The notes: generated by a model from the sequence alone, not told the origin. DNA of 64,000 bases from Oscillatoria salina IIICB1 (GCF_020144665.1 NZ_JAAHBQ010000006.1:1-64000), one strand, 5' to 3'; positions 24,738 to 34,093 are shown, counted from the first letter of the stretch. Numbers and translations are program-made.

Positions 24738-26936
24738 ATGACGAAAAGCGAACTAAAAACCAAACTACCAGATCCGCTTCAGCCCCTAGCAGAAATTGCC
24801 TTTAATTTTTGGTGGAGTTGGTCGCCAGAGCGACTGTCAATTTTTCACAGCATCAATAGCGATCGCTGGGAAGAATACAACTATAACCCAGTGAAATTGC
24901 TAGGATCGATTTCTGAAAAAAGACTAGCTCAACTAGCTACCGATCCTGATTACATTCAGCGAGTTAACAAGCTTGCAAGCGAATTTCAGCAATATTTAGC
25001 AGCAAAAGATACTTGGGCAAGTCGGGAAGCACCGCAGTTTAGTCACGAAAAGCCAATTGCTTATTTTTCAATTGAATACGGCTTTCATTCTTGCATTCCT
25101 CTTTATGCAGGAGGCTTAGGAATTCTGGCGGCGGATTACTTCAAATCTGCTTCAGATTTAGGCTTACCAGTAGTAGGAATTGGTTTGCTTTATCATCAAG
25201 GTTACTGTCAGCAACGCCTCAACAGCAAAGGTTGGCAAGAAGAAGATTATCCCGAAACTAAATTTGCAGAATTACCCCTCGAATTGTGCCAAGACGAAAA
25301 TAATCAAACCCTGACAATTCAACTGGAAATTGACGATCGCCAAGTAAATTTGCAAATTTGGCAACTGTGCGTGGGACGTTTATCAGTTTACTTGTTAGAT
25401 AGCAACCGAGACGATAACGAAACTCGCGATCGCGGCTTAACTGCTCGTCTTTATGGTGGCAACCAAGACACTCGCCTTGCTCAAGAATTTTTGTTGGGTA
25501 TTGGCGGAGTTAAAGCTTTGGAAAAATTGGCAATTAAACCCCAAATTTACCACCTTAATGAAGGTCATGCTGCTTTTGCTATGCTTGAAGTTGCTCGTCA
25601 GGAAAGCGAACGCACAGGTAAAAGTTTTGCTGAACTAAAAGAGGTAATAAAAAATCGAGGTATTTTTACTACTCATACGCCAGTTCCCGCAGGTCACGAT
25701 ACTTTTTCTCGCGAACAGATCGAACATTATTTTTATCACTATTGGTTAGAATTAGGACTAAATAAAGAGGAATTTTTTGCTCTCGGAAGCAGAAAACCTG
25801 GAGATCCGTTTGAGCCATTTAATATGACCGTGCTAGCCTTAAGAGCGACTAAAGCAGCCAACGGAGTTAGTAAACTTAATGGCGCAGTTTGTCGGCGAAT
25901 GTGGTCGGATTTATATCCCGATCGCCAGAGCGAAAATGTTCCCATTGGTTACATTACTAACGGCGTTCACCATCGCACTTGGACTGCTCCTTTAATAGCT
26001 GATTTATACAAGCAATATTTAGGTGAAGATTGGGCAGATCGGGTGACTGATGAGCAAATGTGGGCAAAGATTAATAAAATTCCTAATTCAGAAATTTGGT
26101 GGCGTCATCAACGGTTAAAAGAAAGATTAATTGCTTACATTCGCCTTCAAGTTCAGCAAGCAAGAATTAGACGAGGTGAGTCGGAAGATTTAATTACCGC
26201 CGCCGCTAATATTTTCGATTCCAATGCTTTAACAATTGGTTTTGCTCGTCGTTTTAGTACCTACAAACGAGGAGATTTAATTATTCGGGACTTAGAACGA
26301 GTAAAACACATTTTTACTAACCAAGAAAGACCAGTACAAATAGTTTTTGCGGGGAAAGCGCACCCGGCTGATGAAGAAAGTAAGCGGATTATGCAAAGAT
26401 TATTTGCTTGGAGTCGCCAACCAGAATTTGGCGATCGCGTGGTTTTGTTAGAAAACTATAACATTAACCTCGCCGAAAAATTAATTCAAGGTGTAGATTT
26501 GTGGTTAAATAATCCTCGGCGATCGCAAGAAGCTTCGGGAACTAGCGGTCAAAAAGTTGCTTTCAATGGCGGGATCAATTGCAGTATCTTGGACGGTTGG
26601 TGGTGCGAGGGTTATCGAAGCAATTCTGAAGATCGCGGGATCGATGGTTGGGCGATCGGTGATGGTTGTCAAGCAGAAGTTTCCCAGCTAGAAACTCAAC
26701 AAGATGCCGAATCTCTCTACCATTTGTTAGAGGAAGAAATTATTCCTTGTTACTACGATCGGGATGACGACGGGTTGCCCCAAAGCTGGATAGAAAAGAT
26801 GAAAGCCTCAATTAAAACTATTGCCCCGTATTTTAATAGCGATCGCATGGTGAAAGAGTATGTCAACCAGATGTATTTGCCTCAGCCGCAGGTTTCTCAA
26901 ACGCAAGCAGAAAAGGAGTTAGCATTTAGTAACTAA
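24738..26936 (+). CDS. glgP: Alpha-glucan (glycogen) phosphorylase, GT35
   Basis: 732 residues from the ATG at 24738 (MTKSELKTKL); a TTG at 24717 would add 7 residues. Member of the shorter TIGR02094-type phosphorylases with a DUF3417-like front (IAFNFWWSWSPERL). It releases glucose-1-phosphate from glycogen using phosphate and PLP. Visible: AYFSIEYGFHSCIPLYAGGL, GLLYHQGYCQQ, HLNEGHAAFAMLE, TTHTPVPAGHDTF, GFARRFSTYKRGDL, and the PLP lysine region EASGTSGQKVAFNGGINCSI. Cytosolic. It is followed by gap and gpmA on the same strand, a glycogen-to-glycolysis grouping. Its spacer with pstC carries Pho-box-like repeats. Confidence 0.95.
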   Translation: MTKSELKTKLPDPLQPLAEIAFNFWWSWSPERLSIFHSINSDRWEEYNYNPVKLLGSISEKRLAQLATDPDYIQRVNKLASEFQQYLAAKDTWASREAPQFSHEKPIAYFSIEYGFHSCIPLYAGGLGILAADYFKSASDLGLPVVGIGLLYHQGYCQQRLNSKGWQEEDYPETKFAELPLELCQDENNQTLTIQLEIDDRQVNLQIWQLCVGRLSVYLLDSNRDDNETRDRGLTARLYGGNQDTRLAQEFLLGIGGVKALEKLAIKPQIYHLNEGHAAFAMLEVARQESERTGKSFAELKEVIKNRGIFTTHTPVPAGHDTFSREQIEHYFYHYWLELGLNKEEFFALGSRKPGDPFEPFNMTVLALRATKAANGVSKLNGAVCRRMWSDLYPDRQSENVPIGYITNGVHHRTWTAPLIADLYKQYLGEDWADRVTDEQMWAKINKIPNSEIWWRHQRLKERLIAYIRLQVQQARIRRGESEDLITAAANIFDSNALTIGFARRFSTYKRGDLIIRDLERVKHIFTNQERPVQIVFAGKAHPADEESKRIMQRLFAWSRQPEFGDRVVLLENYNINLAEKLIQGVDLWLNNPRRSQEASGTSGQKVAFNGGINCSILDGWWCEGYRSNSEDRGIDGWAIGDGCQAEVSQLETQQDAESLYHLLEEEIIPCYYDRDDDGLPQSWIEKMKASIKTIAPYFNSDRMVKEYVNQMYLPQPQVSQTQAEKELAFSN

Positions 26937-27040
26937 ATTCGCTACTAATTAATAATTTAGTAACAACTGCGAAATGGTTAATCGAGCAACTTTTCATTTG
27001 CAAAAAAAGTTAATTGTAGCATAAAAGGAGAGCGAATAAA

Positions 27041-28039
27041 ATGGCAAAAGTCGCAATTAATGGCTTAGGAAGAATTGGCAGAGCAGTCTTAAAAATTGTT
27101 GTTAATAACCCAGCATTAGAATTAGTCGCTGTTAACGATTTAGTACCACCAGATAATCTAGCTTATTTGCTCAAATATGATACAGTTTATGGTCGCTACG
27201 ATAAACAAGTTGAAAGTAGCGAAAACAGCTTAAAAATTGATGGCAAAGAGTATAAAGTATTTTCTGAAAAAGACCCTAGTCAACTACCTTGGGGAAATCT
27301 CGGCATTGATTTAGTGTTTGAATGTACGGGAGTTTTTACTAAGAAAGAAGGTTTAGAAAAACATCTGCAAGGAGGTGCCAAAAAAGTCATTCTTTCTGCA
27401 CCAGCAAAAAGTGATGGAGTCGAAACAATTGTCCACGGTGTAAATCACGCACCCGAATCAGCAGAATACTTTTCTTGTGCTAGTTGTACCACCAATTGCA
27501 TCACGCCAGTAGTAGAAATTATGGGTCGTCGGATTGGGGTGAAAAAAGCAATTATGACCACAATTCACGCTTATACTTCGACCCAAGCAATTGTCGATGG
27601 TCCTAGTAGTAAATATCGTCGGGGACGTGCCGCAGCCGCTAATTTTGTCCCCACATCCACCGGTGCGGCGATCGCCACTACTAAAGTATTAACACAATTC
27701 CAAGGTAAATTCGACGGCGTAGCAGTGCGCGGACCCATTCCCGTTGGTTCGATTAGCGATATCATATTAGTAACTGAAAAAGCCACTAACGTTACAGAAA
27801 TTAATAACATTTTCACTGAAGAAGCCAACAGCGATCGCTATCGAGATATTATTGGCGTTTCCACCGAACCTATCGTTTCTGCTGATATTATCGGCGATCC
27901 CCGTGCCTCAATCGTCGATCTCACCATGACGCAAGTTGTCGATGGTGACTTGGTTAAAGTTATGAGTTGGTACGATAACGAATGGGGTTACGCAAATCAA
28001 ATGGTGCGAGAAGCCTTGCATATTAGTAAAGCAATGTAG
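27041..28039 (+). CDS. gap: Glyceraldehyde-3-phosphate dehydrogenase, type I
   Basis: 332 residues. N-terminal Rossmann motif INGLGRIGRAVLKI, and the catalytic cysteine in CASCTTNCITPV (the usual ASCTTN motif). The catalytic histidine is in TTIHAYTSTQAIVDGPS, the phosphate site in RRGRAAAANFVPTSTGAA, and the C-terminal WYDNEWGYANQMV is present. It interconverts glyceraldehyde-3-phosphate and 1,3-bisphosphoglycerate. Cyanobacteria have several paralogues (Gap1, NAD glycolytic; Gap2, Calvin cycle; Gap3). The sequence differs from the Gap2 pattern; I leave the subtype open, favouring a catabolic role because glgP and gpmA flank it. AAAGGAG lies upstream of the ATG, and a strong terminator follows. 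Confidence 0.93.
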   Translation: MAKVAINGLGRIGRAVLKIVVNNPALELVAVNDLVPPDNLAYLLKYDTVYGRYDKQVESSENSLKIDGKEYKVFSEKDPSQLPWGNLGIDLVFECTGVFTKKEGLEKHLQGGAKKVILSAPAKSDGVETIVHGVNHAPESAEYFSCASCTTNCITPVVEIMGRRIGVKKAIMTTIHAYTSTQAIVDGPSSKYRRGRAAAANFVPTSTGAAIATTKVLTQFQGKFDGVAVRGPIPVGSISDIILVTEKATNVTEINNIFTEEANSDRYRDIIGVSTEPIVSADIIGDPRASIVDLTMTQVVDGDLVKVMSWYDNEWGYANQMVREALHISKAM

Positions 28040-28047
28040 ATTTTTTT

Positions 28048-28073
28048 GGGGCGCTATTTGCGCTCCTTTTTTT
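28048..28073 (+). terminator. Rho-independent terminator after gap
   Basis: GGGGCGC (28048-28054), loop TATTT, GCGCTCC (28060-28066) with one G-U pair, then seven T. It starts 8 bases after the stop codon. Confidence 0.9.
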
Positions 28074-28092
28074 GAGAAATAAGGGAAAAAGT

Positions 28093-28122
28093 AACCACAG
28101 ATGGACACAGATAAACGCGGAT
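28093..28122 (+). repeat. 30-bp dispersed repeat, copy 1
   Basis: Starts AACCACAGATGGACACAG and continues ATAAACGCGGAT. A second copy, in inverse orientation and differing at two positions, lies at 29216-29245. This ACCACAGATG-ACACAGAT motif is a common dispersed sequence in cyanobacteria and other bacteria, often next to GxxExxY genes. Confidence 0.85.
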
Positions 28123-28188
28123 AATTAGTTTTAAAGATAAAAATTGTGGCTGAGTTTTTGAGTAAGTAATTATTAGTAATAAATAAAA

Positions 28189-28884
28189 ATGGCAAAGCTA
28201 ATTTTAGTGCGTCACGGTCAAAGTACGTGGAATGCAGCTAACCGTTTTAGTGGCTGGGTGGACGTTCCTCTTAATCATCAAGGTCGCCAAGAAGCAATGG
28301 AAGCAGCGAAAAAAGTTAGTCCTTATCAAATCGATATTTGTTTTACAAGTTTGCTAGTGAGAGCATTAGAAACTACAGCCATTTGTTTGACCGAAGGCGA
28401 AGGTTCTTGTCGAGATAAAAGTCCCGTTTTTAAACACGATGCAGACGATCCCAAGTGGCATGGTTGGGATAAATATGAAGGGAATAAAGAAGAAGAAATA
28501 CCGATCTTTCTTTCACAAGCTTTAGACGAACGTTACTATGGAGAATTGCAGGGATACAACAAAGCAAAAATGGCTCAAAAGGTAGGTAAAGAAACAGTGC
28601 ATCAGTGGCGGCGATCGTATTCTACCAGACCTCCCGGTGGTGAAAGCCTCGAAGACACTGCCGCGAGGACGATTCCCTTTTTCCAAAATCGCATTTTACC
28701 CCACCTCAAAGAAGGAGATTGTGTGTTAGTATCCGCTCACGGGAACTCCCTGCGATCGATTATTATGTATTTGGATAAACTCTCCGAAGCAGAAGTACCC
28801 AACCTCGAACTCGCGACTGGAGTTCCCCTCGTTTACGACATTGACAGCGAAGGAGAAATTACTGATAAAATGACTTTAGAATAA
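28189..28884 (+). CDS. gpmA: 2,3-bisphosphoglycerate-dependent phosphoglycerate mutase
   Basis: 231 residues. Histidine phosphatase superfamily: LVRHGQSTWN with the phosphorylated histidine at residue 8, RALETTAICL, ALDERYYGELQGYNKA (catalytic Glu), WRRSYSTRPPGGESLEDT, and the second catalytic histidine in LVSAHGNSLRSI. The length and GYNKA / RRSY features mark the GpmA rather than GpmB branch. It interconverts 3- and 2-phosphoglycerate. It follows gap but lies beyond a strong terminator, so it should have its own promoter in 28074-28188. Its stop is directly followed by the end of the convergent GxxExxY gene. Confidence 0.93.
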   Translation: MAKLILVRHGQSTWNAANRFSGWVDVPLNHQGRQEAMEAAKKVSPYQIDICFTSLLVRALETTAICLTEGEGSCRDKSPVFKHDADDPKWHGWDKYEGNKEEEIPIFLSQALDERYYGELQGYNKAKMAQKVGKETVHQWRRSYSTRPPGGESLEDTAARTIPFFQNRILPHLKEGDCVLVSAHGNSLRSIIMYLDKLSEAEVPNLELATGVPLVYDIDSEGEITDKMTLE

Positions 28885-29217
28885 CTAATTTTTGTTGTCA
28901 ATATTATTTGAAGGTGTGTGTAAAATGCGTTTATATTGCACTCTTGGATTACCAAAATTAAGCAACAAACAAATAGTTAAATTAGTTGCTTTTAAGTAGT
29001 TTAAACATTGGGCAAAATGAATATTATCTAGTGACTTGACTGCTTTTAATTCGATCAAAACTACTTTTTCAATCAATAAATCAGCTTGGTATTTGCCAAC
29101 AACAACACCATCATATAAAACTTCAATTTCCTGTTGTTGCTGAACGAATAAACCTGTTTTGCGTAATTCATGTGCTAAAGCATTTTCATAAACTTTCTCC
29201 AAAAATCCACATCCCAT
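28885..29217 (-). CDS. GxxExxY family protein, N-terminally short
   Basis: 110 residues. It begins at the family signature itself (CGFLEKVYENALAHELRKTG), so about 20-25 residues normally ahead of it (the first helix) are missing; a TAA lies in frame three codons upstream of the ATG. The rest is intact: KYQADLLIEKVVLIELKAVK is the conserved core, with spacing like PD-(D/E)XK nuclease folds, and LNYLKATNLTICLLLNFGNP follows. The ATG sits inside a dispersed 30-bp repeat. No function is established for the family. It starts 7 bases past the eboF stop on the same strand, likely by chance of insertion rather than as an ebo gene. Confidence 0.75.
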   Translation of the reverse strand: MGCGFLEKVYENALAHELRKTGLFVQQQQEIEVLYDGVVVGKYQADLLIEKVVLIELKAVKSLDNIHFAQCLNYLKATNLTICLLLNFGNPRVQYKRILHTPSNNIDNKN

Positions 29218-29245
29218 CTGCGTTTATCTGTGTTCATCTGTGGTT
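29216..29245 (-). repeat. 30-bp dispersed repeat, copy 2 (inverted)
   Basis: Minus-strand copy of the element at 28093-28122. It supplies the last codons and stop of eboF (ending GTTDEHR) and the start codon of the GxxExxY gene. The two copies bracket about 1.1 kb containing gpmA and the GxxExxY gene. Confidence 0.85.
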
Positions 29246-30615
29246 CCTTTTAAACATTGCAACAATAAACCGCAAACATCCTTAGCTTCAATTACATCAC
29301 TTGCTAATAAATCTGGCTTTTGAGTCACAAATAAAGGGCTTTCTCCTGGGGAATTTGTCACGCAACCGTGGGAACCTTGGACTAAATTAGCATCGAGAGG
29401 GATAACATCCATTAAATAGCGAAAACCAAGCTGTTTTTGCAGTAATTTACTAGCAATTTTTACTTTTGGTAGCTTGAGTTGGGGATCGAGAAATAACTCG
29501 ACGGGATCGTAACCTGGTTTACGGTGAATATCGACAGTTCTCGCAAAATCTGGTGCAGAATTATCATCTAACCAATAATAATAAGTAAACCACGCATTTG
29601 AGTCCGCGATCGCGACTAATTCCCCAGATCTGGGATGATCTAAATGATACTTTTGTTTCCCTTCCCTGTCTAAAACTTCTGCAATTCCGTCAGTGGCTTC
29701 GAGTAGCGATCGCACTTTCGGGATATACTCAGAATCATTCACATAAACATGGGCTAACTGATGATCTGCGACTGCAAAAGCTACACTCGCACCTGCATCC
29801 AGCAATTCTCTTCCTAATTCTTCTCGTACCGCTAGCAAACCGTTTTCCCGCAGCATACGGTTCAAATGTACTGGTTTCGACACCGGACTAATCCCATATT
29901 CCGAAAGTAAAATTACTTGAGCATTTTTCGCTGCATAAAAATCAATTAAATCGCCACAAACTTCATCAATTTCTCGTAAATCTTTTCCTATTTTTTCCGC
30001 ATCAGTACCAATTTTCTGCAAACAATAATCTAAATGAGGTAAATAAATTAAAGTTAAAGTAGGATTATATCTTTCTTCGATCCATTTTGCCGAATTAGCA
30101 ATCCATTGACTCGACACAATTGAAGTATTCGGACCCCAAAAATTAAATAAGGGAAATTGACCTAACTCAGCCTGAATTTTAGGGCGAATATCTGCTGGTT
30201 GCGTGTAAATATCCGGCAATTTTCTCCCATCAGCCGGATACATTGGTCGAGGTGTAATTGCATAATCCACTGATGAATACATATTGTACCACCAAAACAC
30301 ATTAGCACAAGTAAAATTAGGGTCAATTGCTTTCGCCATTGACCAAATTTTCTCACTTTGAACTAACTTATTCGACTGTCGCCAAAACTTGACTTCACAC
30401 TCGTCGCGGAAATACCACCCATTCCCAACAATACCATGTTCATTGGGCATTTTTCCAGTTAAATACGTCGCTTGGGCTGCACAAGTTACCGCAGGTAAAA
30501 CTGGCTTAATCGCAGCCATTTTTCCTTGTTCAATCCACCGAGACAATCGCGGTGTATATTTACCCAATAAACTCGGAGTTAAACCAACAACATTAATAAC
30601 AACTGTTTTCTGCAT
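29224..30615 (-). CDS. eboF: EboF, alkaline-phosphatase-superfamily (nucleotide pyrophosphatase-like) protein
   Basis: 463 residues. Type I phosphodiesterase/nucleotide pyrophosphatase fold: VVINVVGLTPSLLGKYTPRL at the N-terminus and the nucleophile threonine in LPAVTCAAQATYLTGKMPNE. Metal residues appear in LIYLPHLDYCLQKIGTDAEK, LSEYGISPV and VQGSHGCVTNSP. It is the sixth gene of a six-gene ebo run on the minus strand, 16 bases after eboE. Ebo genes are known from Yurchenko and colleagues as a horizontally shared bacterial/eustigmatophyte operon, tied in scytonemin producers to moving a precursor to the periplasm. The substrate of EboF is unknown. The last seven codons come from a dispersed repeat, so the original C-terminus may have been altered. 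Confidence 0.85.
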   Translation of the reverse strand: MQKTVVINVVGLTPSLLGKYTPRLSRWIEQGKMAAIKPVLPAVTCAAQATYLTGKMPNEHGIVGNGWYFRDECEVKFWRQSNKLVQSEKIWSMAKAIDPNFTCANVFWWYNMYSSVDYAITPRPMYPADGRKLPDIYTQPADIRPKIQAELGQFPLFNFWGPNTSIVSSQWIANSAKWIEERYNPTLTLIYLPHLDYCLQKIGTDAEKIGKDLREIDEVCGDLIDFYAAKNAQVILLSEYGISPVSKPVHLNRMLRENGLLAVREELGRELLDAGASVAFAVADHQLAHVYVNDSEYIPKVRSLLEATDGIAEVLDREGKQKYHLDHPRSGELVAIADSNAWFTYYYWLDDNSAPDFARTVDIHRKPGYDPVELFLDPQLKLPKVKIASKLLQKQLGFRYLMDVIPLDANLVQGSHGCVTNSPGESPLFVTQKPDLLASDVIEAKDVCGLLLQCLKGTTDEHR

Positions 30616-30631
30616 AAATAGCTACCATTAA

Positions 30632-31858
30632 CTAATTTTTTTGCGAATTTATGACTCCTAATACCCACTCATATTCTCTCTCAATTGATGCAAGTAAATC
30701 TATTTTAATTTCTGCTGGTAAAACATCCCAAGTATAAGTTTCAATTTCCAAATGATTGCAAACTGGATTATCTTGCAGTAAATTCAAAACAGTTACAATG
30801 TCATCTTGGGTAGATTGCAAAAGATGATAATCAGCAATAAAAATTGGCACATGAAAATGAGTCCGCCATTCTTTTGCTGACGTATTTTCCAGATAAGGTA
30901 AGGCTGTTACTAAATCCTGATAGTGGTAAAATTCTCTATCAGGTAAACGTTCGATTACTTGATGCAAATAAGTAGATTCGGCAAAAGGAGATAACCGTTG
31001 CTGTATTCTTTTTCTTCCTTCAGCTTCTGCTGGTAAACTTACTTTAATTGCCGCACTAATTTGAATTTTACCAATTTTAATTCCCGCAGCTTCTAAACGC
31101 TGAAAAACTCGGTTGGGATCTTCGTATTCTACGGCAAAATGACAAGTATCGTAGCAAATACGAATGTGTTCCCGTAAATGTTGTTCAGCTAATTCTGGGG
31201 AAATTGCTAATTTTTCAGCTAAAAATGAGCCTCCAATCGGCAAAAGATTCTTTTGAAAATAATCAATTACTTCCGCCGTATTTTCGATTTGTCCATCGGG
31301 TTCGGGTTCCAAATCGAGATGTAATAATTTTCCCGTTTCTTGACGGATGCGTACCATTTCCGCAGTTAATCTTGCCAGATTTAAACTGCTTTCTTTTAAG
31401 ACAATTTCGCCTAAATATTTTTCTTTTTGCCACCAAGGTTTATAAGACAAAGGGACAGTAGAAATACCGCCATCTATTCCTGCTGGTAAGAGACTAGCGA
31501 GAATTTTTACTAAGCGAATAGTATAGTCTAAACGTTCTGGTTTTGACCAATCTGGCGCATAAACTTTGTCCTTAACAACTTGTTGATGAAATCCGCCATA
31601 AGGAAAGCCATTTAACGTAAAAACATACAAGTTTTGTCCACTCAGCCACGACTGAAATGCAGCGAGATTATTTCCTGCTAATAATTCTCGTGTGGCTGCA
31701 TCTGCTAACCGCAAACCAATCCCAAATGGTTGTGTTGGCGAAAGTCGATTTTTAAGGACAGGAATGTATTGCTTGAGGTTAGTCAAAACTTCTGACCAAG
31801 TTTCGCCTGGGTGAATGTTCGTACAATAAGTTAAATGAAAGTTTTCGTCAATTTTCAT
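30632..31858 (-). CDS. eboE: EboE, xylose-isomerase-like TIM-barrel protein
   Basis: 408 residues. Typical EboE beginning LTYCTNIHPGETWSEVL. The TIM-barrel shows likely metal-binding residues in LHLDLEPEPDGQIENTAEVI (Glu), CYDTCHFAVEYEDP (Asp, His), IKIGKIQISAAIK and HFHVPIF (His pair). It is annotated as a metabolite traffic protein; the chemical reaction is not established. It starts 7 bases after the eboD stop, consistent with one operon. Cytosolic by lack of signal peptide. Confidence 0.88.
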   Translation of the reverse strand: MKIDENFHLTYCTNIHPGETWSEVLTNLKQYIPVLKNRLSPTQPFGIGLRLADAATRELLAGNNLAAFQSWLSGQNLYVFTLNGFPYGGFHQQVVKDKVYAPDWSKPERLDYTIRLVKILASLLPAGIDGGISTVPLSYKPWWQKEKYLGEIVLKESSLNLARLTAEMVRIRQETGKLLHLDLEPEPDGQIENTAEVIDYFQKNLLPIGGSFLAEKLAISPELAEQHLREHIRICYDTCHFAVEYEDPNRVFQRLEAAGIKIGKIQISAAIKVSLPAEAEGRKRIQQRLSPFAESTYLHQVIERLPDREFYHYQDLVTALPYLENTSAKEWRTHFHVPIFIADYHLLQSTQDDIVTVLNLLQDNPVCNHLEIETYTWDVLPAEIKIDLLASIEREYEWVLGVINSQKN

Positions 31859-31865
31859 TAATTAA

Positions 31866-33080
31866 TTAACTTGCTAGTTTGTATTCGATTTGTTGTAGAA
31901 ACGAAATTGCTTGTTGGTATAAATCTAAATCAACTTCGCTCACTTCTTTTCCTCGTCCCAATTTTGATAGCAGGGTGATAGTTAATTCTCCTCCTAAATG
32001 TTCTTGAAATTCGCTCAAACCTTTGAAGACGGAACGGGGATGTTCGGGACGTTCAATTTGTTCGACTAATTCGGGGACAAATAAGTCAAATCCAATCTCA
32101 GTTAGTGTCTTGATAATTTGCTGCCACTCAGCTAAAGAAAGCCAACCAAGCAAATAAGAATAGGTACTATCTAAAGCAATTCCGATCGCTACTGCCTCGC
32201 CGTGACGCAATTCATAGTTGGTTAAATATTCTAGACGATGGGCTGCCCAATGTCCGAAGTCGAGGGGACGAGAGGAACCCATTTCAAAAGGATCGCCACT
32301 GTTAGCAATATGATCTAAGTGTAACTGAGCGCAACGATAAATTAATTGTTCCATTGTTTCCATGTCTCGCTGCGCTAAAGCTGTGGCGTTGCTGCTGATA
32401 AAATCAAAGAAATTCTTGTCTTTAATTAAGGCAACTTTAACAGCTTCTGCTATGCCCGATCGCCAGTCTCTCTCGTCGAGGGTTTTGAGAAAGTCGAAGT
32501 CGTTTAACACGGCGTAGGGGGGCGCAAAACTACCGAGGAAGTTCTTTTTTCCAAAGGCATTAATCCCGTTTTTTACGCCGACTGCGGAATCATTCTGCGA
32601 TAAAACTGTGGTGGGGATGCGAATCAATCTGACACCTCGGTGGGCGGTTGCGGCTGCATATCCTGCCATATCTAATACTGCACCACCGCCGATCGCTAAT
32701 AAGTAAGAATGACGACATAAGCCGACTTCGTTAATTACGGAATGCAGTTTTTCGATTAGTTTGGGGTCGTTTTTCGAGGCTTCGCCACCGGGAACTATAA
32801 TTGGTTCGGTTGATAATTTGAGAATATTTTTATACCTTTTGGCGTAGGCAAAAATTTGCTCTGGTAAGTTAGGATGATTGGCAAATACGCCAGAGTCGAT
32901 AACGGCGATCGCGCGTTTTGGTCCTCTCTCTCCATCATCGGTAATTACTTGGGCTAATAAGGAATTATCTAACTCAAATAAGCCGTTGGTGAAATGTACG
33001 CCGTAGTTAAAAGTAACGCGAACTTGTTGCTGAATTGGCTGAATCTGAAATTGTTTTTTCTTAGCGATGGCAAGTGTCAT
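31866..33080 (-). CDS. eboD: EboD, 3-dehydroquinate-synthase-like sugar phosphate cyclase
   Basis: 404 residues, AroB/sugar phosphate cyclase superfamily. Visible: VPGGEASKNDPKLIEKLHSV, the NAD-binding SYLLAIGGGAVLDMAGYAAA, RGVRLIRIPTTVLSQNDSAV, and the zinc ligands in RHGEAVAIGI and LDFGHWAAHRLE. It differs from true AroB in the N-terminal 50 residues and context. Sister enzymes close linear sugar phosphates to cyclitols, so EboD may make a cyclitol-type intermediate; its substrate in ebo is unknown. It sits between eboC (21 bases) and eboE. Confidence 0.9.
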   Translation of the reverse strand: MTLAIAKKKQFQIQPIQQQVRVTFNYGVHFTNGLFELDNSLLAQVITDDGERGPKRAIAVIDSGVFANHPNLPEQIFAYAKRYKNILKLSTEPIIVPGGEASKNDPKLIEKLHSVINEVGLCRHSYLLAIGGGAVLDMAGYAAATAHRGVRLIRIPTTVLSQNDSAVGVKNGINAFGKKNFLGSFAPPYAVLNDFDFLKTLDERDWRSGIAEAVKVALIKDKNFFDFISSNATALAQRDMETMEQLIYRCAQLHLDHIANSGDPFEMGSSRPLDFGHWAAHRLEYLTNYELRHGEAVAIGIALDSTYSYLLGWLSLAEWQQIIKTLTEIGFDLFVPELVEQIERPEHPRSVFKGLSEFQEHLGGELTITLLSKLGRGKEVSEVDLDLYQQAISFLQQIEYKLAS

Positions 33081-33101
33081 AATTTTTCCTAAAAAAGTAT
33101 C

Positions 33102-34034
33102 TTAAGTTACTGAAAAAAGCTTTGCTAATCCGAGCGAAATCGGTAATAAAATTAATACTGCTAAACCGTAAAAAGAATTAGTAAATCCGGCGGCAACTGC
33201 GGCATCTAACACAATCAGAGATAAGACTCCAGCCATCACTGCGGTGCGAATTTTTTCGGGGATTGGTTCGCGGGCAGCTTGGAAAAAAGGAGGTATAATT
33301 CGCCCTGCTAGAAATGCAGCAAAAGGCAGGGCGACGAGTGACTGATAGTTGGGTAATAATCCTAATAAGAGAATACTACTAATTACCCAAAAAATTAAGC
33401 CTAAAGCGACATATCCGGTAATTTTTTTTCCGCCTGTTACTTCTCCTTGACTAATCGCAGTAATTGCGGCAATATAGACAATGGGAATGAAAGCTAAATA
33501 CCATCTTTCGGTTAGCATTGTATTGACAACACTAACACCAAGTAGTAAATTAGCGCCGCGACACAAACCCATATTTAAAGGTCCGAAAAAAACATGATGT
33601 TTAGCAACTGCATCGTAAAATAAAGCAGCCAAAGCGATGAAAGCTGCTAAACCTGCGCTAATTAAAGAAACTTGCACCGCAGCCACAATTCCCATCACTA
33701 AAAGTAGACTACCCAAAATAATTGCACCGGTGAGAGAAGCGCGATCGCTAGGAATTGGTCTTTCGGGACGTTCTTTTGCGTCGAGTTCGGCATCAAAAAC
33801 ATCGTTAAATACCACACCGCCGCCATATAATCCCGTAGTTGCTAACAGTAACCAACCCAGAGGTAACAAACTAGCAATTGTGGTTTCTTGGTTAATAATT
33901 TGAGGAAAAATAATTGCCGATCCCGAAGCAGCAAAACCAACTAAAATATCTGCCCAAGCAGTCACAATATTAGCAGGGCGCATTAATTGTAAATATGCCC
34001 ACCAACGATTAGTTGTTAAACTTGCTGCTTTCAT
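33102..34034 (-). CDS. eboC: EboC, UbiA-like prenyltransferase family membrane protein
   Basis: 310 residues with about eight membrane helices. The UbiA-type aspartate motif is NDVFDAELDAKERPERPIPS (first Asp-rich motif, N-D-x3-D). The second motif is seen in FYDAVAKHHVFFGPLNMGLC. It should bind a prenyl or similar lipid-like substrate in the membrane; no reaction is proven for Ebo members. It lies after eboB, separated by 130 bases with a G-rich heptamer array, the only large gap in the cluster. Confidence 0.88.
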   Translation of the reverse strand: MKAASLTTNRWWAYLQLMRPANIVTAWADILVGFAASGSAIIFPQIINQETTIASLLPLGWLLLATTGLYGGGVVFNDVFDAELDAKERPERPIPSDRASLTGAIILGSLLLVMGIVAAVQVSLISAGLAAFIALAALFYDAVAKHHVFFGPLNMGLCRGANLLLGVSVVNTMLTERWYLAFIPIVYIAAITAISQGEVTGGKKITGYVALGLIFWVISSILLLGLLPNYQSLVALPFAAFLAGRIIPPFFQAAREPIPEKIRTAVMAGVLSLIVLDAAVAAGFTNSFYGLAVLILLPISLGLAKLFSVT

Positions 34035-34051
34035 TTGTTAGCCTCTGGATT

Positions 34052-34093
34052 GGGGATTAGGGACTGGGGACTGGGGACTGGGGATTGGGGATT
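34052..34093. repeat. G-rich heptamer array (6 units)
   Basis: GGGGATT, AGGGACT, GGGGACT, GGGGACT, GGGGATT, GGGGATT in tandem, in the eboB-eboC spacer. Second STRR family of the window, also at 41711. Confidence 0.9.

Noticed and set aside
29598-29891. 97-residue frame opposite eboF
   Set aside because: Antisense shadow of a clear phosphodiesterase-family gene.
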